From contig DXCN01000009.1 in assembly GCA_019115985.1 (NCBI GenBank), positions 1 to 33,596 on the forward strand: a stretch of 33,596 bases of DNA, written 5' to 3'. The stretch comes from Candidatus Rothia avicola. GTDB taxonomy: Bacteria > Actinomycetota > Actinomycetes > Actinomycetales > Micrococcaceae. Positions within the stretch are counted from its first letter, which is position 1; every line of letters starts with the position of its first letter. This document shows, one piece after another, positions 16,273-25,142 of this stretch. The notes beneath the pieces are model-generated. The model saw only the letters and a program-made list of their open reading frames with translations. It made no database searches and was not told where the DNA came from. The translations under genes were made by a program, and so were the position numbers.

Positions 16273-17316
16273 ATGACTATTACCGTAGCTGTCACAGGAG
16301 CCACCGGGTACGCCGGTGGCGAGATTCTGCGCCTACTGGCAACCCACCCCCACGTTGAGGTAAAAACCGTGGCCGCGCACTCGTCCGCTGGTTCCCGGCT
16401 GGGTGACCTCGCCCCCCACCTTCGCGCCTACGCCGACCTGGTCGTTGCCGATACCACCGTCGAGGCCCTGAGCGGGCACGATGTTGTCTTCATGGCCCTG
16501 CCCCACGGCGCCAGCGCCGAGATCGCAGCCCAGCTACCCGAGAATACCCTGGTCATCGACTCCGGGGCAGACCACCGCCTTGACAGCGCGGACGCCTGGG
16601 AACAGTTCTACGGTTCTGCACACTCCGGTACCTGGCCCTACGGCCTGCCCGAGCTGCCCACCGCCACCGGCAAGCAGCGCGAGAATCTCGTGGGCACCAA
16701 GCGGGTTGCGGTGCCCGGCTGCTACCCAACGGCGTCCATCCTGGCCCTGGCCCCCGGTTTTGCCGCCGGCCTGCTTGAACCCACCGACGTGGTTATCGTT
16801 GCCGCTTCAGGTACATCAGGGGCAGGGAAGAGCCTCAAGCCCCACCTGCTCTCAGCCGAAGTTATGGGCGGCATGAGCCCCTATGGAGTCGGCGGCTCCC
16901 ACCGGCATACCCCCGAAATTGAAGAGAAGCTCACCCACATCGCGGGGGAGCAGGTGCAGATTTCCTTTACGCCCACCCTGGCTCCTATGCCCCGCGGCAT
17001 CCTCGCTACCGCAACCGCGCGCGTCCGCCCCGGCGTGACCGAGGCCCAGCTGCGTGAAGCCTGGCAGCAGGCCTACGCCGACGAAAAGTTCGTGCACCTG
17101 CTCCCTGAAGGGCAGTGGCCCACCACCAAGAGCGTGCAGGGCTCCAACCACGCCGAAATGCAGCTGGCCTACGACACCCACGCCGGGCGCGTGATCGTCA
17201 CCAGCGTCATCGACAACCTAGCCAAGGGCACCGCCGGCGGTGCCATCCAATCCATGAACATTGCCCTCGGGCTTCCCGAAAACGCAGGTCTGCTCCAGGA
17301 AGGACTCGCACCGTGA
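16273..17316 (+). CDS. argC: N-acetyl-gamma-glutamyl-phosphate reductase
   Basis: This NADPH-dependent enzyme of 347 residues reduces N-acetylglutamyl phosphate to the semialdehyde, the third step of arginine synthesis. The nucleotide-binding motif VTGATGYAGGEILRLL is at the N-terminus. The catalytic cysteine is C150 in VAVPGCYPTAS, and GTSGAGKS and GGSHRHTPEIE are further landmarks. No clear ribosome site precedes the ATG at 16273, so a short or absent leader is possible. The last four bases overlap the argJ start (GTGA). Confidence 0.96.
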   Translation: MTITVAVTGATGYAGGEILRLLATHPHVEVKTVAAHSSAGSRLGDLAPHLRAYADLVVADTTVEALSGHDVVFMALPHGASAEIAAQLPENTLVIDSGADHRLDSADAWEQFYGSAHSGTWPYGLPELPTATGKQRENLVGTKRVAVPGCYPTASILALAPGFAAGLLEPTDVVIVAASGTSGAGKSLKPHLLSAEVMGGMSPYGVGGSHRHTPEIEEKLTHIAGEQVQISFTPTLAPMPRGILATATARVRPGVTEAQLREAWQQAYADEKFVHLLPEGQWPTTKSVQGSNHAEMQLAYDTHAGRVIVTSVIDNLAKGTAGGAIQSMNIALGLPENAGLLQEGLAP

Positions 17317-18530
17317 CAGACACTATCCACCAGATCGAAGGCATCACCACCCAGGGAGTCACCTTCCCCCGGGGCTTCCGCGCTGCGGGCGTCCGCGCCG
17401 GAATCAGCGCCATCGAGGGTAAAAAGGACGTCGCCCTGGTCGTCAACGACGGGCCCGTCAAGCACGCTGCCGCCGTCTTCACCAGCAACCGCTTCGCCGC
17501 CGCCCCCGTGCTGTGGAGCCAGCAGGTCATCAGCGACGGCCGGGCCGACGCCGTCCTGCTCAACTCCGGCGGCGCCAACGCCTGCACAGGTGCCCCCGGC
17601 TTCCAAGACACGCACGAATCCGCTGAACTCGTTGCCGACCTGCTTGGCGTCTCCGCCGGCGACGTGCTGGTGTGCTCCACCGGCCTCATCGGCGAGCGCC
17701 TGCCCATGAGCAAGCTCACCGCGGGCGCAAAGGACGCCGTAGCCTCCCTGGGCGTGAGCTCCGGCTCTTCGCTGGCGGCGGCTGAAGCCATCATGACCAC
17801 CGATACCGTCTCAAAGCAGGCCGCTATCGGTGTGGAAATTGAAGAGGGCGGCGCCTACCTCATCGGCGGCATGGCCAAGGGAGCAGGTATGCTGGCCCCG
17901 GGGCTGGCTACCATGCTGGTGGTCATCACTACCGACGCCCTGGTCTCACCCGATAACCTCGACACCGCCCTGCGCGAGGCCGTGCGTCTGAGCTTCAACC
18001 GGGCCGACTCCGACGGCTGCATGTCGACCAACGACACCGTTATTCTCATGAGCTCCGGCGCCTCCGATATCGAACCCGACCTGGCTGTCTTCACCGAAGC
18101 CCTCACCAAGGTCTGCCAGGACCTCGCCCTGCAACTCATCGGGGACGCCGAGGGCACCAGCCACGATATCCACGTGCGCACCCTGGGCGCTGCCAGCGAA
18201 GCGGACGCCGAAGAAGTCTCCCGGGCCGTATCCCGCTCCAACCTCTTCAAAACCGCCATCTTCGGCAACGACCCCAACTGGGGCCGCATCCTCTCCGAAG
18301 TCGGCACCACCTCAGCCACCTTCGACCCCGACAAGGTCAACGTCACCATCAACGGAGTGCAGGTCTGCACCGGCGGCGGCATCGGCCAAGACCGCTCCCT
18401 GGTTGACCTGGCCGCAGACCGCAAGGTCACCGTCGAGATCGACCTGGGTGCAGGGCAACACGAAGCCACCATCTGGACCAACGACCTGACCCACGACTAC
18501 GTCCACGAAAACTCGGCCTACTCCAGCTAA
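17313..18530 (+). CDS. argJ: Glutamate N-acetyltransferase / amino-acid acetyltransferase
   Basis: This 405-residue enzyme moves the acetyl group from N-acetylornithine to glutamate, recycling it; some members also use acetyl-CoA. The precursor cuts itself before a threonine, here T200 in [14 protein letters not shown], to give alpha and beta chains. Other family segments are [28 protein letters not shown] and [10 protein letters not shown]. The GTG at 17313 overlaps the argC stop and follows AGGA. An open frame reaching back to 17115 lies over argC and is not used. Confidence 0.96.
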   Translation: MTDTIHQIEGITTQGVTFPRGFRAAGVRAGISAIEGKKDVALVVNDGPVKHAAAVFTSNRFAAAPVLWSQQVISDGRADAVLLNSGGANACTGAPGFQDTHESAELVADLLGVSAGDVLVCSTGLIGERLPMSKLTAGAKDAVASLGVSSGSSLAAAEAIMTTDTVSKQAAIGVEIEEGGAYLIGGMAKGAGMLAPGLATMLVVITTDALVSPDNLDTALREAVRLSFNRADSDGCMSTNDTVILMSSGASDIEPDLAVFTEALTKVCQDLALQLIGDAEGTSHDIHVRTLGAASEADAEEVSRAVSRSNLFKTAIFGNDPNWGRILSEVGTTSATFDPDKVNVTINGVQVCTGGGIGQDRSLVDLAADRKVTVEIDLGAGQHEATIWTNDLTHDYVHENSAYSS

Positions 18531-18546
18531 TCCAAAGGAACACCAG

Positions 18547-19557
18547 ATGGCAGAGCAAAAAAACGCCCATGCCCGCTTCGACACCGCCCAACAAAAAGCT
18601 AAAACCCTCATGGAAGCCCTACCCTGGATCCAACAGTTCCGGGGCAAAATCATGGTCTTCAAATACGGGGGCAACGCCATGATTTCCGAAGAGCTGCGCG
18701 CCGCCTTCGCCGAAGACATGGTCTTCTTACGAACCATCGGCATCTGCCCCGTCGTCGTGCACGGCGGCGGCCCCCAAATCACCGCCATGCTGACCAAACT
18801 CGGCATCGAAAGCGAGTTCCGCGGTGGCCTGCGCTACACCACCCCCGAAGCCATGGACGTCGTCCGCATGGTACTCACCGGCCAAGTAGCCCGCGAACTC
18901 GTCTCCCTCATCAACGCCCACGGCCCCTTCGCCGTCGCCATGAGCGGCGAGGACGGCGGGCTCCTCCGCGCCCGCCGCATCGGCACCGTGGTGGACGGCC
19001 AAGAAGTTGACCTCGGCCTCGTCGGTGAAGTGGTCGGCGTAAACACCACTGCCATCATGTCCATGATCCAGGCCGGTAAAATCCCCGTCATCTCCTCCGT
19101 CGCCCCCGAAATGCACGACCCCGAAAAGTACCCCGAACACAACCACGGGCTTGCCGGGCTCACCGGAGAAATCCTCAACGTCAACGCAGACACCGCCGCC
19201 GCAGCTGTCGCCGCCGCCTTGGGGGCCGAAAAACTCGTCGTCCTCACCGACGTCGAGGGCCTCTACGCCAACTGGCCCGACAAAGACTCCCTCATCTCAT
19301 CCCTCACCGTCAGCGAACTACGCGAGATGCTCCCCAGCCTGGTCTCCGGCATGATCCCCAAAATGAGCGCCTGCCTGCAGGCCGTAGAACAGGGCGTGCC
19401 CAGAGCTTCCATCGTCGACGGGCGCCTGGCCCACTCGCCCCTGCTCGAAATCTTCACCGACCGCGGTATCGGCACCCAGCTCACCCCCGACAACGTCGAT
19501 GACACCCCCTGGCACCACCCGGCCCCTGACTTCCAGGTCAAGCCGGTGACTTATTAG
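18547..19557 (+). CDS. argB: Acetylglutamate kinase
   Basis: This protein of 336 residues phosphorylates N-acetylglutamate. Key regions are [12 protein letters not shown] (phosphate-binding lysine) and [14 protein letters not shown], the substrate-binding [17 protein letters not shown] and the C-terminal [13 protein letters not shown]. It is somewhat longer than many homologues because of the C-terminal tail ([17 protein letters not shown]). Arginine-sensitive kinases of this type are the usual feedback point of the pathway, which is family knowledge. AAAGGA lies 8 bases before the ATG. Confidence 0.96.
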   Translation: MAEQKNAHARFDTAQQKAKTLMEALPWIQQFRGKIMVFKYGGNAMISEELRAAFAEDMVFLRTIGICPVVVHGGGPQITAMLTKLGIESEFRGGLRYTTPEAMDVVRMVLTGQVARELVSLINAHGPFAVAMSGEDGGLLRARRIGTVVDGQEVDLGLVGEVVGVNTTAIMSMIQAGKIPVISSVAPEMHDPEKYPEHNHGLAGLTGEILNVNADTAAAAVAAALGAEKLVVLTDVEGLYANWPDKDSLISSLTVSELREMLPSLVSGMIPKMSACLQAVEQGVPRASIVDGRLAHSPLLEIFTDRGIGTQLTPDNVDDTPWHHPAPDFQVKPVTY

Positions 19558-19570
19558 GACTACTTCAATC

Positions 19571-19661
19571 AGCGAGCTACACAGATATTTCGCTAGAGCT
19601 CAGACAGTTGCTCGCTGACGCTCGCAAAACTCGCCTGCGCGAAATATCTGTTTCGCTCGCT
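19571..19661. repeat. Palindromic element between argB and argD
   Basis: AGCGAGC-3-ACAGATATTTCGC (19571-19593) mirrors GCGAAATATCTGT-3-GCTCGCT (19639-19661), giving 7-bp and perfect 13-bp stems. The loop contains GCTCGC twice (GCTCGCTGACGCTCGC). The right flank (GCTCGCTAACTTCAACGG) resembles bases near 32690 after tyrS. Confidence 0.7.
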
Positions 19662-19680
19662 AACTTCAACGGGAAATACC

Positions 19681-20898
19681 ATGTCTCAAGAACAACTATT
19701 AAACAACTACAAGGATGAGCTACTCGGTGTCTTTGGTGACCCCTCCCTGGTGCTGGTCTCGGGGCAGGGCTCACGCGTGACGGACGCCGATGGGAAAGTT
19801 TATCTCGATCTGCTCGGCGGTATCGCCGTCAACGCTCTTGGCCATGCCCACCCCGCCTGGGTAAAAGCCGTCAGCGAGCAGGCTGCAACCCTGGCTCACA
19901 TCTCCAACTTCTTCACCAGCCCCCAACAGATCTCCCTGGCCCACCGCCTGCTGGGCTACCTGGGCACCGAGTCGGGCCGCGTCTTCTTCTGCAACTCCGG
20001 CACCGAAGCCAACGAAGCCGCCTATAAACTCGCCCGCCGCCACGGCAACCTCCACGGCAAAGGCACCATCCTAGCGCTGGATCACGGCTTCCACGGGCGT
20101 ACCATCGGCGCCCTATCCCTCACCTGGAAACCCGCCTACCGCCAGCCCTTCGAACCCCTCCCCACCGGCATCAAACATATCCCGGCTACCCTCGAAGCCC
20201 TGGAAGAAAACCTCACCGACGACGTCGCGGCCCTCATCGTTGAACCTATCCAGGGGGAAGCAGGCGTCCTGCCCCTGCCCGCAGGCTACCTTACCCGCGC
20301 CCGCGAACTCACCCGCGCTCGCGGCGCCCTACTCATCGTGGACGAAGTCCAAACCGGCATGGGCCGCACCGGCCGCTGGTTCGAACACTCCCGTGAACTA
20401 ACCGGCGACAACCTGCCCGACGCTATCACCCTCGCCAAGGGCCTCGGTGGTGGCTTCCCCATCGGCGCCATGATTGTGGTCGGTGACGACAACTCCCGCA
20501 CCCTCGAAGCAGGTATGCACGGCACCACCTTCGGCGGCAACCCCCTCGCCACCGCAGCAGCCACCGCAACCCTCGAAACCATCGAAGCTGAGCACCTACT
20601 CGACTCAGCCGCCCAACGCGGCTCAACCTTCAGAGCCGCTATCGAAGAGGTAGACGGTGTGGCAGAAACCAGGGGAGCGGGGCTACTCATTGGTATCGTC
20701 CTCACCGACGACACCACCAACTCCGGAGCGCCCTTGGCACCGGCCTTCGTGACCTCCGCCCGGGCAGCCGGCTTCATCGTCAACGCCCCGGACGCCCGCA
20801 CCGTCCGCATCGCCCCCGCCCTCACTATCACCGACACCGAACTAGCAGAGTTCACGGCCGCCTTCCCCGCGATTCTGGCTGAGGCGCGACAGCAGTAG
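19681..20898 (+). CDS. argD: Acetylornithine aminotransferase
   Basis: This PLP-dependent class III aminotransferase of 405 residues converts N-acetylglutamate semialdehyde and glutamate to N-acetylornithine. Visible landmarks are NSGTEANEAAYKLAR (about 105-119), DHGFHGRTIGALSLT, IVDEVQTGMGRTG and the PLP lysine K253 in ITLAKGLGGGFPIGAM, followed by HGTTFGGNPLATAAA. A palindromic repeat separates it from argB, so it may be less tightly coupled than argCJB. The upstream site ACGGGAA is weak. Confidence 0.96.
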   Translation: MSQEQLLNNYKDELLGVFGDPSLVLVSGQGSRVTDADGKVYLDLLGGIAVNALGHAHPAWVKAVSEQAATLAHISNFFTSPQQISLAHRLLGYLGTESGRVFFCNSGTEANEAAYKLARRHGNLHGKGTILALDHGFHGRTIGALSLTWKPAYRQPFEPLPTGIKHIPATLEALEENLTDDVAALIVEPIQGEAGVLPLPAGYLTRARELTRARGALLIVDEVQTGMGRTGRWFEHSRELTGDNLPDAITLAKGLGGGFPIGAMIVVGDDNSRTLEAGMHGTTFGGNPLATAAATATLETIEAEHLLDSAAQRGSTFRAAIEEVDGVAETRGAGLLIGIVLTDDTTNSGAPLAPAFVTSARAAGFIVNAPDARTVRIAPALTITDTELAEFTAAFPAILAEARQQ

Positions 20899-21027
20899 AT
20901 GCAGATGGAAATGCAGATGCACGTCGCGGACGCCCTGTACGCCGACTGGCTGGGGCTGGCATGAATCACATGCGAGCGCTAGCGAGCCTGTGAGAAGGTT
21001 AGTCGGCAGAAGGGCGTCCGCGACGTG
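20899..21027. repeat. Large palindrome between argD and argF with leading direct repeat
   Basis: CACGTCGCGGACGCCCT (20920-20936) matches AGGGCGTCCGCGACGTG (21011-21027), a perfect 17-bp stem. A second 7-bp stem GCCGACT/AGTCGGC (20941-20947, 21001-21007) lies inside. ATGCAGATG occurs twice just before it (20899, 20911). Each outer arm holds one copy of the repeated GGCGTCCGC motif. There is no T-run after it. Confidence 0.75.
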
Positions 21028-21052
21028 TACTTCTATCCATCTATTCACATAC

Positions 21053-21082
21053 TGCATAACTATCAGTAACTATGCATATAAT
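21053..21082 (+). promoter_or_regulatory. argF promoter with overlapping ArgR operator
   Basis: A perfect TATAAT (21077-21082) is the -10 box. TGCATA (21053-21058) and TATGCA (21071-21076) lie just upstream, 12 bases apart; the direct half-sites GCATA are at 21054 and 21074, 20 bp apart. ArgR bound here would block RNA polymerase. Confidence 0.75.
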
Positions 21083-21116
21083 GAAAGGTCAGCTGAAACG
21101 CTGCCCCTACCCCTAG

Positions 21117-22082
<966 letters not shown>

Positions 22083-22107
22083 ACCGACCAGAAAAAGAGA
22101 AGAAACA

Positions 22108-22587
22108 ATGGCAATTCCCTCCACCAAAACCGCGCGGCAAGCCCGCATCATTGAGGTGCTCCAAACCCATCGCGTGCGCTCGCAGGCTGAACTAGCCCAG
22201 CTACTCACCGACGACGGGCTCAAAGTCACCCAGGCGACCCTCTCCCGCGACCTGGTGGAAATTGGCGCCGAGCGTGTTCGCGACGAAAAGTCGGGGCTGA
22301 TTTACGCCGTACCTAACCATCCCGTCCGTCGTAGCACCCAGGAAGGCCCCGACGCCCGCCTCGTTTCCCTCTTCAAAGAACTGCTTGTGACCGCCGAGGC
22401 CTCAGCCAACCTGGTTATCCTGCGTACCCCGCCGGGAGCCGCCCAGTTCCTGGCCTCAGCTATCGACCAGGCCGGGCTAGAGCCCCTGCTGGGATCCATT
22501 GCGGGCGACGACACCGTCATGGTCATTACCCGTGACCCCAGTGGCGGTGAAAAAGTAGCCGCCCTCTTCCTCGAGTGGGCGGCTTAG
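22108..22587 (+). CDS. argR: Arginine repressor
   Basis: This protein of 159 residues has a winged-helix DNA-binding N-terminus (TARQARIIEVLQTHRVRSQA; VTQATLSRDLVEIGA) and a C-terminal hexamerisation and arginine-binding domain. That domain carries LRTPPGAAQFLASAIDQAG and SIAGDDTVMVITRD, the stretch that contacts arginine. It probably represses argC, argF and argG through the three operators in this window. Co-transcription with argF would make its own level respond to arginine. Confidence 0.96.
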   Translation: MAIPSTKTARQARIIEVLQTHRVRSQAELAQLLTDDGLKVTQATLSRDLVEIGAERVRDEKSGLIYAVPNHPVRRSTQEGPDARLVSLFKELLVTAEASANLVILRTPPGAAQFLASAIDQAGLEPLLGSIAGDDTVMVITRDPSGGEKVAALFLEWAA

Positions 22588-22606
22588 GTAAAGAAAAACT
22601 AAAAAC

Positions 22607-22643
22607 AGGGGCGGGCTACCTCGGTAGCCTACCCCTAACTTTT
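22607..22643. terminator. Bidirectional terminator between argR and the ankyrin gene
   Basis: AGGGG (22607-22611) and GGCTAC (22614-22619) pair with GTAGCC (22624-22629) and CCCCT (22632-22636). T-rich tails lie on both strands (CTTTT rightward, TGTTTTTAG leftward), suiting the convergent genes. Confidence 0.75.
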
Positions 22644-23037
22644 AGGCGAAGAGCTTCTTCATCTCTTCAAGGTTGAAGAATTCGGCGACGTCGGCCGGAG
22701 TCTGGCTCCCTAGGGTCTCGTCGGCTCCGGCGTCCAGGAGCATGCGGGCAATCGGCAGATTGTTACGGAAGGTCGCGCAGACCAGGGCGGTCTGGCCCCG
22801 CTCGTTGAGACGGTCAAGATCAGCGCCCTCGTTGATCAGCAGCTGAACCAGCTCCGAGTGCTCGTGGTAGGCGGCCAAAATGAGCAGGGTGTCGCCTTTT
22901 GCGTTGGTCAGGTCAACGGGTATGCCCTGGTCAAACAGGGATTTGAGGGCTACCGGCTTGTTGTCCCGCGCCAGGTCGAAGACCGAGTTGAGGAAGTCGA
23001 TGTCCTGCTCGGTCAGGCTATGGTTCGCATCTGTCAT
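22642..23037 (-). CDS. Ankyrin repeat protein
   Basis: This protein of 131 residues is read leftward. Three to four ankyrin repeats are visible. An N-terminal degenerate helix pair (FDLARDNKPVALKSLFDQGI) precedes KGDTLLILAAYHEHSELVQL with LINEGADL. RGQTALVCATFRNNLPIARM with LLDAGAD follows, then a short cap. Ankyrin repeats bind partner proteins; the partner is unknown. There is no signal peptide, so it should be cytoplasmic. The ATG at 23037 lies beside a perfect palindrome that probably regulates it. Confidence 0.85.
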   Translation of the reverse strand: MTDANHSLTEQDIDFLNSVFDLARDNKPVALKSLFDQGIPVDLTNAKGDTLLILAAYHEHSELVQLLINEGADLDRLNERGQTALVCATFRNNLPIARMLLDAGADETLGSQTPADVAEFFNLEEMKKLFA

Positions 23038-23041
23038 ACTT

Positions 23042-23060
23042 TCACTTTCTCAGAAAGTGA
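23042..23060 (-). promoter_or_regulatory. Palindromic operator-like site next to the ankyrin start
   Basis: TCACTTTCTCAGAAAGTGA is a perfect 19-base palindrome with 9-bp arms, ending 5 bases from the leftward ATG. It covers the ribosome-binding region of the mRNA, so it could act as a DNA operator or an RNA hairpin hiding the start. Confidence 0.55.
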
Positions 23061-23197
23061 GCCTCTTTAGCAACCCTGTCTAGACCACCCTACAGCTTGT
23101 GCCCACCTTATTTAGAACTTTCGTTCAGAAGCGTTGGCCGGGTGGGTGTGAAAGAATAGGCAGGGCCAGCTAGGCCCCGCAAGGAAAGGCTCTCTTA

Positions 23198-24772
23198 GTG
23201 AATATCAAGCACGACCAGCAGATCGTAGCTCCCTCTTCCCAGAATAATCTGGCTGCCTTGCTTGCTGCCCGCGCTAGCTCTGAGCGCCCGGCCCTGACCT
23301 GGGCAGGCGGGTCTTTGACCTACCAGCAGCTGGCTCAGCTGGTCGGCTCTGCCCACACCTGGCTGGGGGAGCGGGGCCTGGTGCCCGGCGACAGGGTGGC
23401 CCTGGCCCTGCCGAACGTACCGGCCATGGTAGGGCTCTACTACGGAGCTTTATCGCTAGGGGCGGTTGTGGTGCCTATGCACCCCCTGCTGTCGGCTCGT
23501 GAGGCTGCCTATCAGGTGCAGGACGCCGGTGCCCGACTCCTGGTTGCTGCCGCCGGTACCCGGGTGGGGCAGGAGAGTGAGCAGATTCTTGATGAGGTGG
23601 AGGGCCAGCTTACCCTTGAGGTGCTATCGCCCGACGCGATGTTTGGTGCGGACGCTTCCACCCCGCACCCCTGGGTGGCTCACCCGGTTGCCGCTCAAGA
23701 CCCGGCCGTTATTCTCTACACTTCGGGAACCACCGGTGCCCCGAAGGGGGCGACCCTCACCCACGCCAATATGCTCTCCAATGCCCTGACCTGTGTTGAT
23801 GTCTTTGGTTTCACGTCAGACGACGTTATCTTCGGGGGCCTTCCCTTCTTCCATGCCTTTGGGCAGACCGTATCGATGAACGCGGTACTTGCAGCGGGCG
23901 CCGCCATTGCCCTGCTCCCGCGTTTCACCCCGGGTGGGGCAGCCCAGCTGTGCGCCACTGCCGGAGTTACGGTGTTTGCTGGGGTTCCCACCATGTACAG
24001 TGCCTTAGCCAGCTACCTGGGCACTGACCCTGCCCTGGCACATAGGCTGCGGGGGCGCGTCCGCTTCGGCATATCGGGCGGGGCTGCCCTGCCCGCCTCT
24101 GTCCACGCCGATATTGAGCGTCTGGTAGCCTTCCCCATCTACGAAGGGTACGGCCTGAGCGAAACTGCACCCGTTGTGTCCTTCAACCGGGCTGAGTACG
24201 GCCTGGTGATTGGTTCTGTCGGCAGGGCCCTACCCGGGGTAGAGGTGAAAGTGGTCGATAGGCAGGGCCAGCCGCTGGCTACCGGTGAAGCGGGTGAACT
24301 ATGGGTTGCCGGGCCCAACGTCATGGCTGGGTACTGGGGCCGTCCCGAGGCCAGTGCCGCGGTACTCAAGGGCCGCTGGTTTGCCACCGGTGATGTAGCC
24401 CGGCTCGATGAGGCGGGAAATATCTTTATCGTTGACCGCCTCAAAGACATGATCTTGCGTAACGGCAACAGCGTCTACCCGCGGGAAATTGAGGACGTCC
24501 TCTACACCCACCCCGCTGTCCGGCTGGCAGCCGTGGTGGGGCAGCCCTCTGAAACTGTGGGCGAAGAAATTGTGGCGGTAGTGGTGCCGCGCGAACCCCT
24601 GGACGCTTCACAGCAGGCCGAGCTGACCGCGTCCCTCGATCAGCTGGCCCGCCGCGAACTTGCCGCCTACAAGTACCCGCGTCGCTATGTTTTCAAAGGG
24701 GAGCTACCGTTGGGGCCCACCGGCAAAATCTTGAAGCGGGTACTGGCAGAGGCCCTCACCCAGGAAGACTAG
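23198..24772 (+). CDS. AMP-binding acyl-CoA synthetase (FadD-like)
   Basis: This adenylate-forming enzyme of 524 residues probably activates a fatty acid to its CoA ester. The ATP-binding signature YTSGTTGAPKGATLTHANM is at about 174-192. LPFFHAFGQ, ISGGAALP, YEGYGLSETAPVVSFNR and the hinge region WFATGDVARLDEAGNIFIVD with RLKDMIL follow. The catalytic lysine is in GPTGKILKRVL near the C-terminus. The start is GTG 23198 after AAGGAAAGG. Chain length preference cannot be told. It appears monocistronic, unrelated to the arg genes around it. Confidence 0.88.
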   Translation: MNIKHDQQIVAPSSQNNLAALLAARASSERPALTWAGGSLTYQQLAQLVGSAHTWLGERGLVPGDRVALALPNVPAMVGLYYGALSLGAVVVPMHPLLSAREAAYQVQDAGARLLVAAAGTRVGQESEQILDEVEGQLTLEVLSPDAMFGADASTPHPWVAHPVAAQDPAVILYTSGTTGAPKGATLTHANMLSNALTCVDVFGFTSDDVIFGGLPFFHAFGQTVSMNAVLAAGAAIALLPRFTPGGAAQLCATAGVTVFAGVPTMYSALASYLGTDPALAHRLRGRVRFGISGGAALPASVHADIERLVAFPIYEGYGLSETAPVVSFNRAEYGLVIGSVGRALPGVEVKVVDRQGQPLATGEAGELWVAGPNVMAGYWGRPEASAAVLKGRWFATGDVARLDEAGNIFIVDRLKDMILRNGNSVYPREIEDVLYTHPAVRLAAVVGQPSETVGEEIVAVVVPREPLDASQQAELTASLDQLARRELAAYKYPRRYVFKGELPLGPTGKILKRVLAEALTQED

Positions 24773-24829
24773 GGGAGAGCCTCTACCGTTCGCCGGTTAG
24801 GTTAGGCTGCGTGTATGCGGTAAGCCTTC

Positions 24830-24981
24830 TTACCGATAGAGCCAGCCAGCGCCGTCATCATCAAAGTCGTCATCGTCGGCAGGTGCCTCTTCAGCCGGTG
24901 CTTCTTCAGCGGGGCCGCTTCTTCAGTAGCCTGCTCCGTAGTGGACTCGGGGCTGGGCTCTGGCTTGTAAGGTTTTTTCAT
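24830..24981 (-). pseudogene. Small acidic protein ORF with an apparent one-base frameshift
   Basis: A leftward ORF starts at ATG 24981 (MKKPYKPEPSPESTTEQATE). In another frame downstream it would give an acidic repeat tail, AEEAPAEEAPADDDDFDDDG then AGWLYR, ending at TAA 24832-24830. Adding one C to the C-run at 24911-24914 (GGGG on the plus strand) joins both into a sensible 50-residue protein. As it stands, the frame runs on into basic, atypical sequence to 24802. The repeated EEAPA and DDD blocks support the joined form. The function is unknown. The ribosome site is poor. Confidence 0.42.
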
Positions 24982-25036
24982 TTTGGGTGCGCGTTTCTCT
25001 TGCCGGTTCTGGGGCGGCGCGCGATGATAGTAGCGC

Positions 25037-25053
25037 GTATCACTGACTGATAC
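25037..25053. promoter_or_regulatory. Dyad symmetry between divergent genes
   Basis: GTATCA (25037-25042) and TGATAC (25048-25053) are perfect 6-bp arms around CTGAC. The site lies 5 bases from the argG ArgR box, close to TACTAT on the minus strand, a possible -10 for the small leftward ORF. It could be a regulator site of unknown owner. Confidence 0.35.
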
Positions 25054-25057
25054 ATTT

Positions 25058-25094
25058 TGCATAATTATGCCTGAGTGTGCATAATTATTTATAA
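25058..25094 (+). promoter_or_regulatory. ArgR operator and promoter region of argG
   Basis: GCATAATTATGC (25059-25070) is a perfect palindrome. A second GCATAATTAT begins at 25079, exactly 20 bp later. TTATAA at 25089-25094 is a possible -10 box. The arrangement matches the argC and argF operators. Confidence 0.7.
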
Positions 25095-25098
25095 AACC

Positions 25099-25138
25099 TG
25101 TGGGGCTACCTCGCCCCACAACGTCGTATATCAAGGAG
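25099..25138 (+). promoter_or_regulatory. argG leader hairpin and ribosome site
   Basis: TGTGGGGC (25099-25106) and GCCCCACA (25113-25120) form a perfect 8-bp hairpin with a 6-base loop. AAGGAG (25133-25138) follows, 4 bases before the argG ATG. Confidence 0.5.
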
Positions 25139-25142
25139 CACC

